From: Sphingobacteriales bacterium | GTDB lineage: Bacteria > Bacteroidota > Bacteroidia > Chitinophagales > Chitinophagaceae | Direction: 5' to 3' | DNA: 5,489 nt | NCBI GenBank assembly: GCA_024640385.1 | Contig: JAHEFC010000287.1 | Span: 1 to 5,489, forward strand | Shown here: piece by piece, positions 4,983 to 5,489 of the stretch | How the letters are laid out: each line of letters opens with the position of its first letter | How positions within the stretch are numbered: the first letter of the stretch is position 1 | Notes under the pieces: model-generated | What the model saw: only the letters and a program-made list of their open reading frames with translations | Told to the model about the DNA's origin: nothing | The model's database searches: none | Made by a program: the position numbers and the translations under genes

Positions 4983-5489
4983 TCAATTCTCCACCAAACA
5001 ATGTTCTACTACATACCTGCCAATATTTTTACCTACCTCTTCTCCCACCAGGCATGAATGGCGGAAATGATAACCCACATAAATTCTCGAAAGAGAATTT
5101 TCCCTGGCTGCCTGTGAAAGACTGGTAAAACTTCTTGTAGGATTGGCAGGATCTGCTGAAGTACTGGAAAAAGAGAATGAGAAATTATCCTGGTTAAAGA
5201 ACTCTTTGATCACTTCCGCACCTGCACCTCCTGCATTGGCATGTGCTGAAGGATAATCAGGAGCAGGAGGAGTTGGAAATACCAATGGACTCCAGGTGGG
5301 ATCTCCCATTGTTCCGGGACTGGCACCCAAATTATTTAAATTGATGGCAGTGACCGGACGCCAGAACATATAGAAGAACTTTCCATCAGCACTTGAAATA
5401 TAAGTGTCATTTTCCGCAATCTGTACCAGGGCAAGCAAACGCGCAACCCTCCATGCATCCATATTTTTTTGCGCAATAATGGCACGGGC
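4983..5489 (-). CDS. Vanadium-dependent haloperoxidase / PAP2-family protein, C-terminal part only
   Basis: The frame is open through the right edge of the window, so 168 C-terminal residues are visible and the start lies outside; relatives are usually above 400 aa. All three family motifs are present: K-x6-RP (KFFYMFWRP, visible residues 37-45), PSAH (80-83) where the classical motif is PSGH, and SR-x5-H (SRIYVGYH, 134-141). In vanadium haloperoxidases these residues bind vanadate and supply the catalytic His; in PAP2 phosphatases they bind phosphate. PSAH and the WRPVTAI and PDYPSAHANAGGAGAEV context are typical of bacterial haloperoxidase-like proteins. Whether it halogenates or dephosphorylates cannot be told from motifs. 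An internal Met lies at 5462, but in-frame coding continues before it (ARAIIAQKN), so it is not the start. The terminator at 4890-4923 lies downstream. Confidence 0.9.
   Translation of the reverse strand, partial: ARAIIAQKNMDAWRVARLLALVQIAENDTYISSADGKFFYMFWRPVTAINLNNLGASPGTMGDPTWSPLVFPTPPAPDYPSAHANAGGAGAEVIKEFFNQDNFSFSFSSTSADPANPTRSFTSLSQAARENSLSRIYVGYHFRHSCLVGEEVGKNIGRYVVEHCLVEN

Overview
The window looks like chromosomal DNA of a Bacteroidota species, most likely in or near the Chitinophagaceae. Two perfect matches to the Bacteroidota -7 promoter consensus TAnnTTTG lie directly before a gene and a tRNA, start codons lack clear Shine-Dalgarno sequences, and the gene set (CbpA/CbpM pair, GMC oxidoreductase, PSAH-type haloperoxidase/PAP2 protein) fits that phylum. 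The family assignment is an inference from sequence style, not from a database search.

Layout. Positions 15-120 hold a 7-bp-period repeat array (CAGGTTR units, then the same unit inverted) that can fold into a long hairpin. Positions 213-1115 (+) encode a secreted protein with no family I can name securely, but with a His...Cys pair arranged as in clan CD (caspase-like) cysteine peptidases. It ends 3 bp from the end of a convergent GMC-family FAD oxidoreductase (1119-2720, -). An 85-bp divergent spacer separates that gene from a two-gene operon (+) for a CbpA-type DnaJ co-chaperone (2806-3687) and its modulator CbpM (3697-3987). A GNAT acetyltransferase with its own promoter follows (4046-4582, +), then tRNA-Ser(GGA) (4622-4708, +). 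The window ends inside a vanadium haloperoxidase/PAP2-family gene (4983 to the right edge, -), of which only the C-terminal part is present.

The gene-free stretch between the tRNA and the haloperoxidase gene (4709-4982) is the most unusual part. It holds a roughly 128-bp nested palindrome (perfect 19-bp outer arms, a terminator hairpin and a perfect 17-bp inner stem). Beyond it lies a second 22-bp copy of the tRNA 3' end, followed by another strong terminator hairpin. This looks like a 177-bp insertion into the tRNA-Ser 3' end, or the scar of a larger integrative element.

Only CbpA and CbpM clearly work together: a J-domain co-chaperone of DnaK and its small regulator. The other genes look like independent single-gene units, and I see no pathway linking them.
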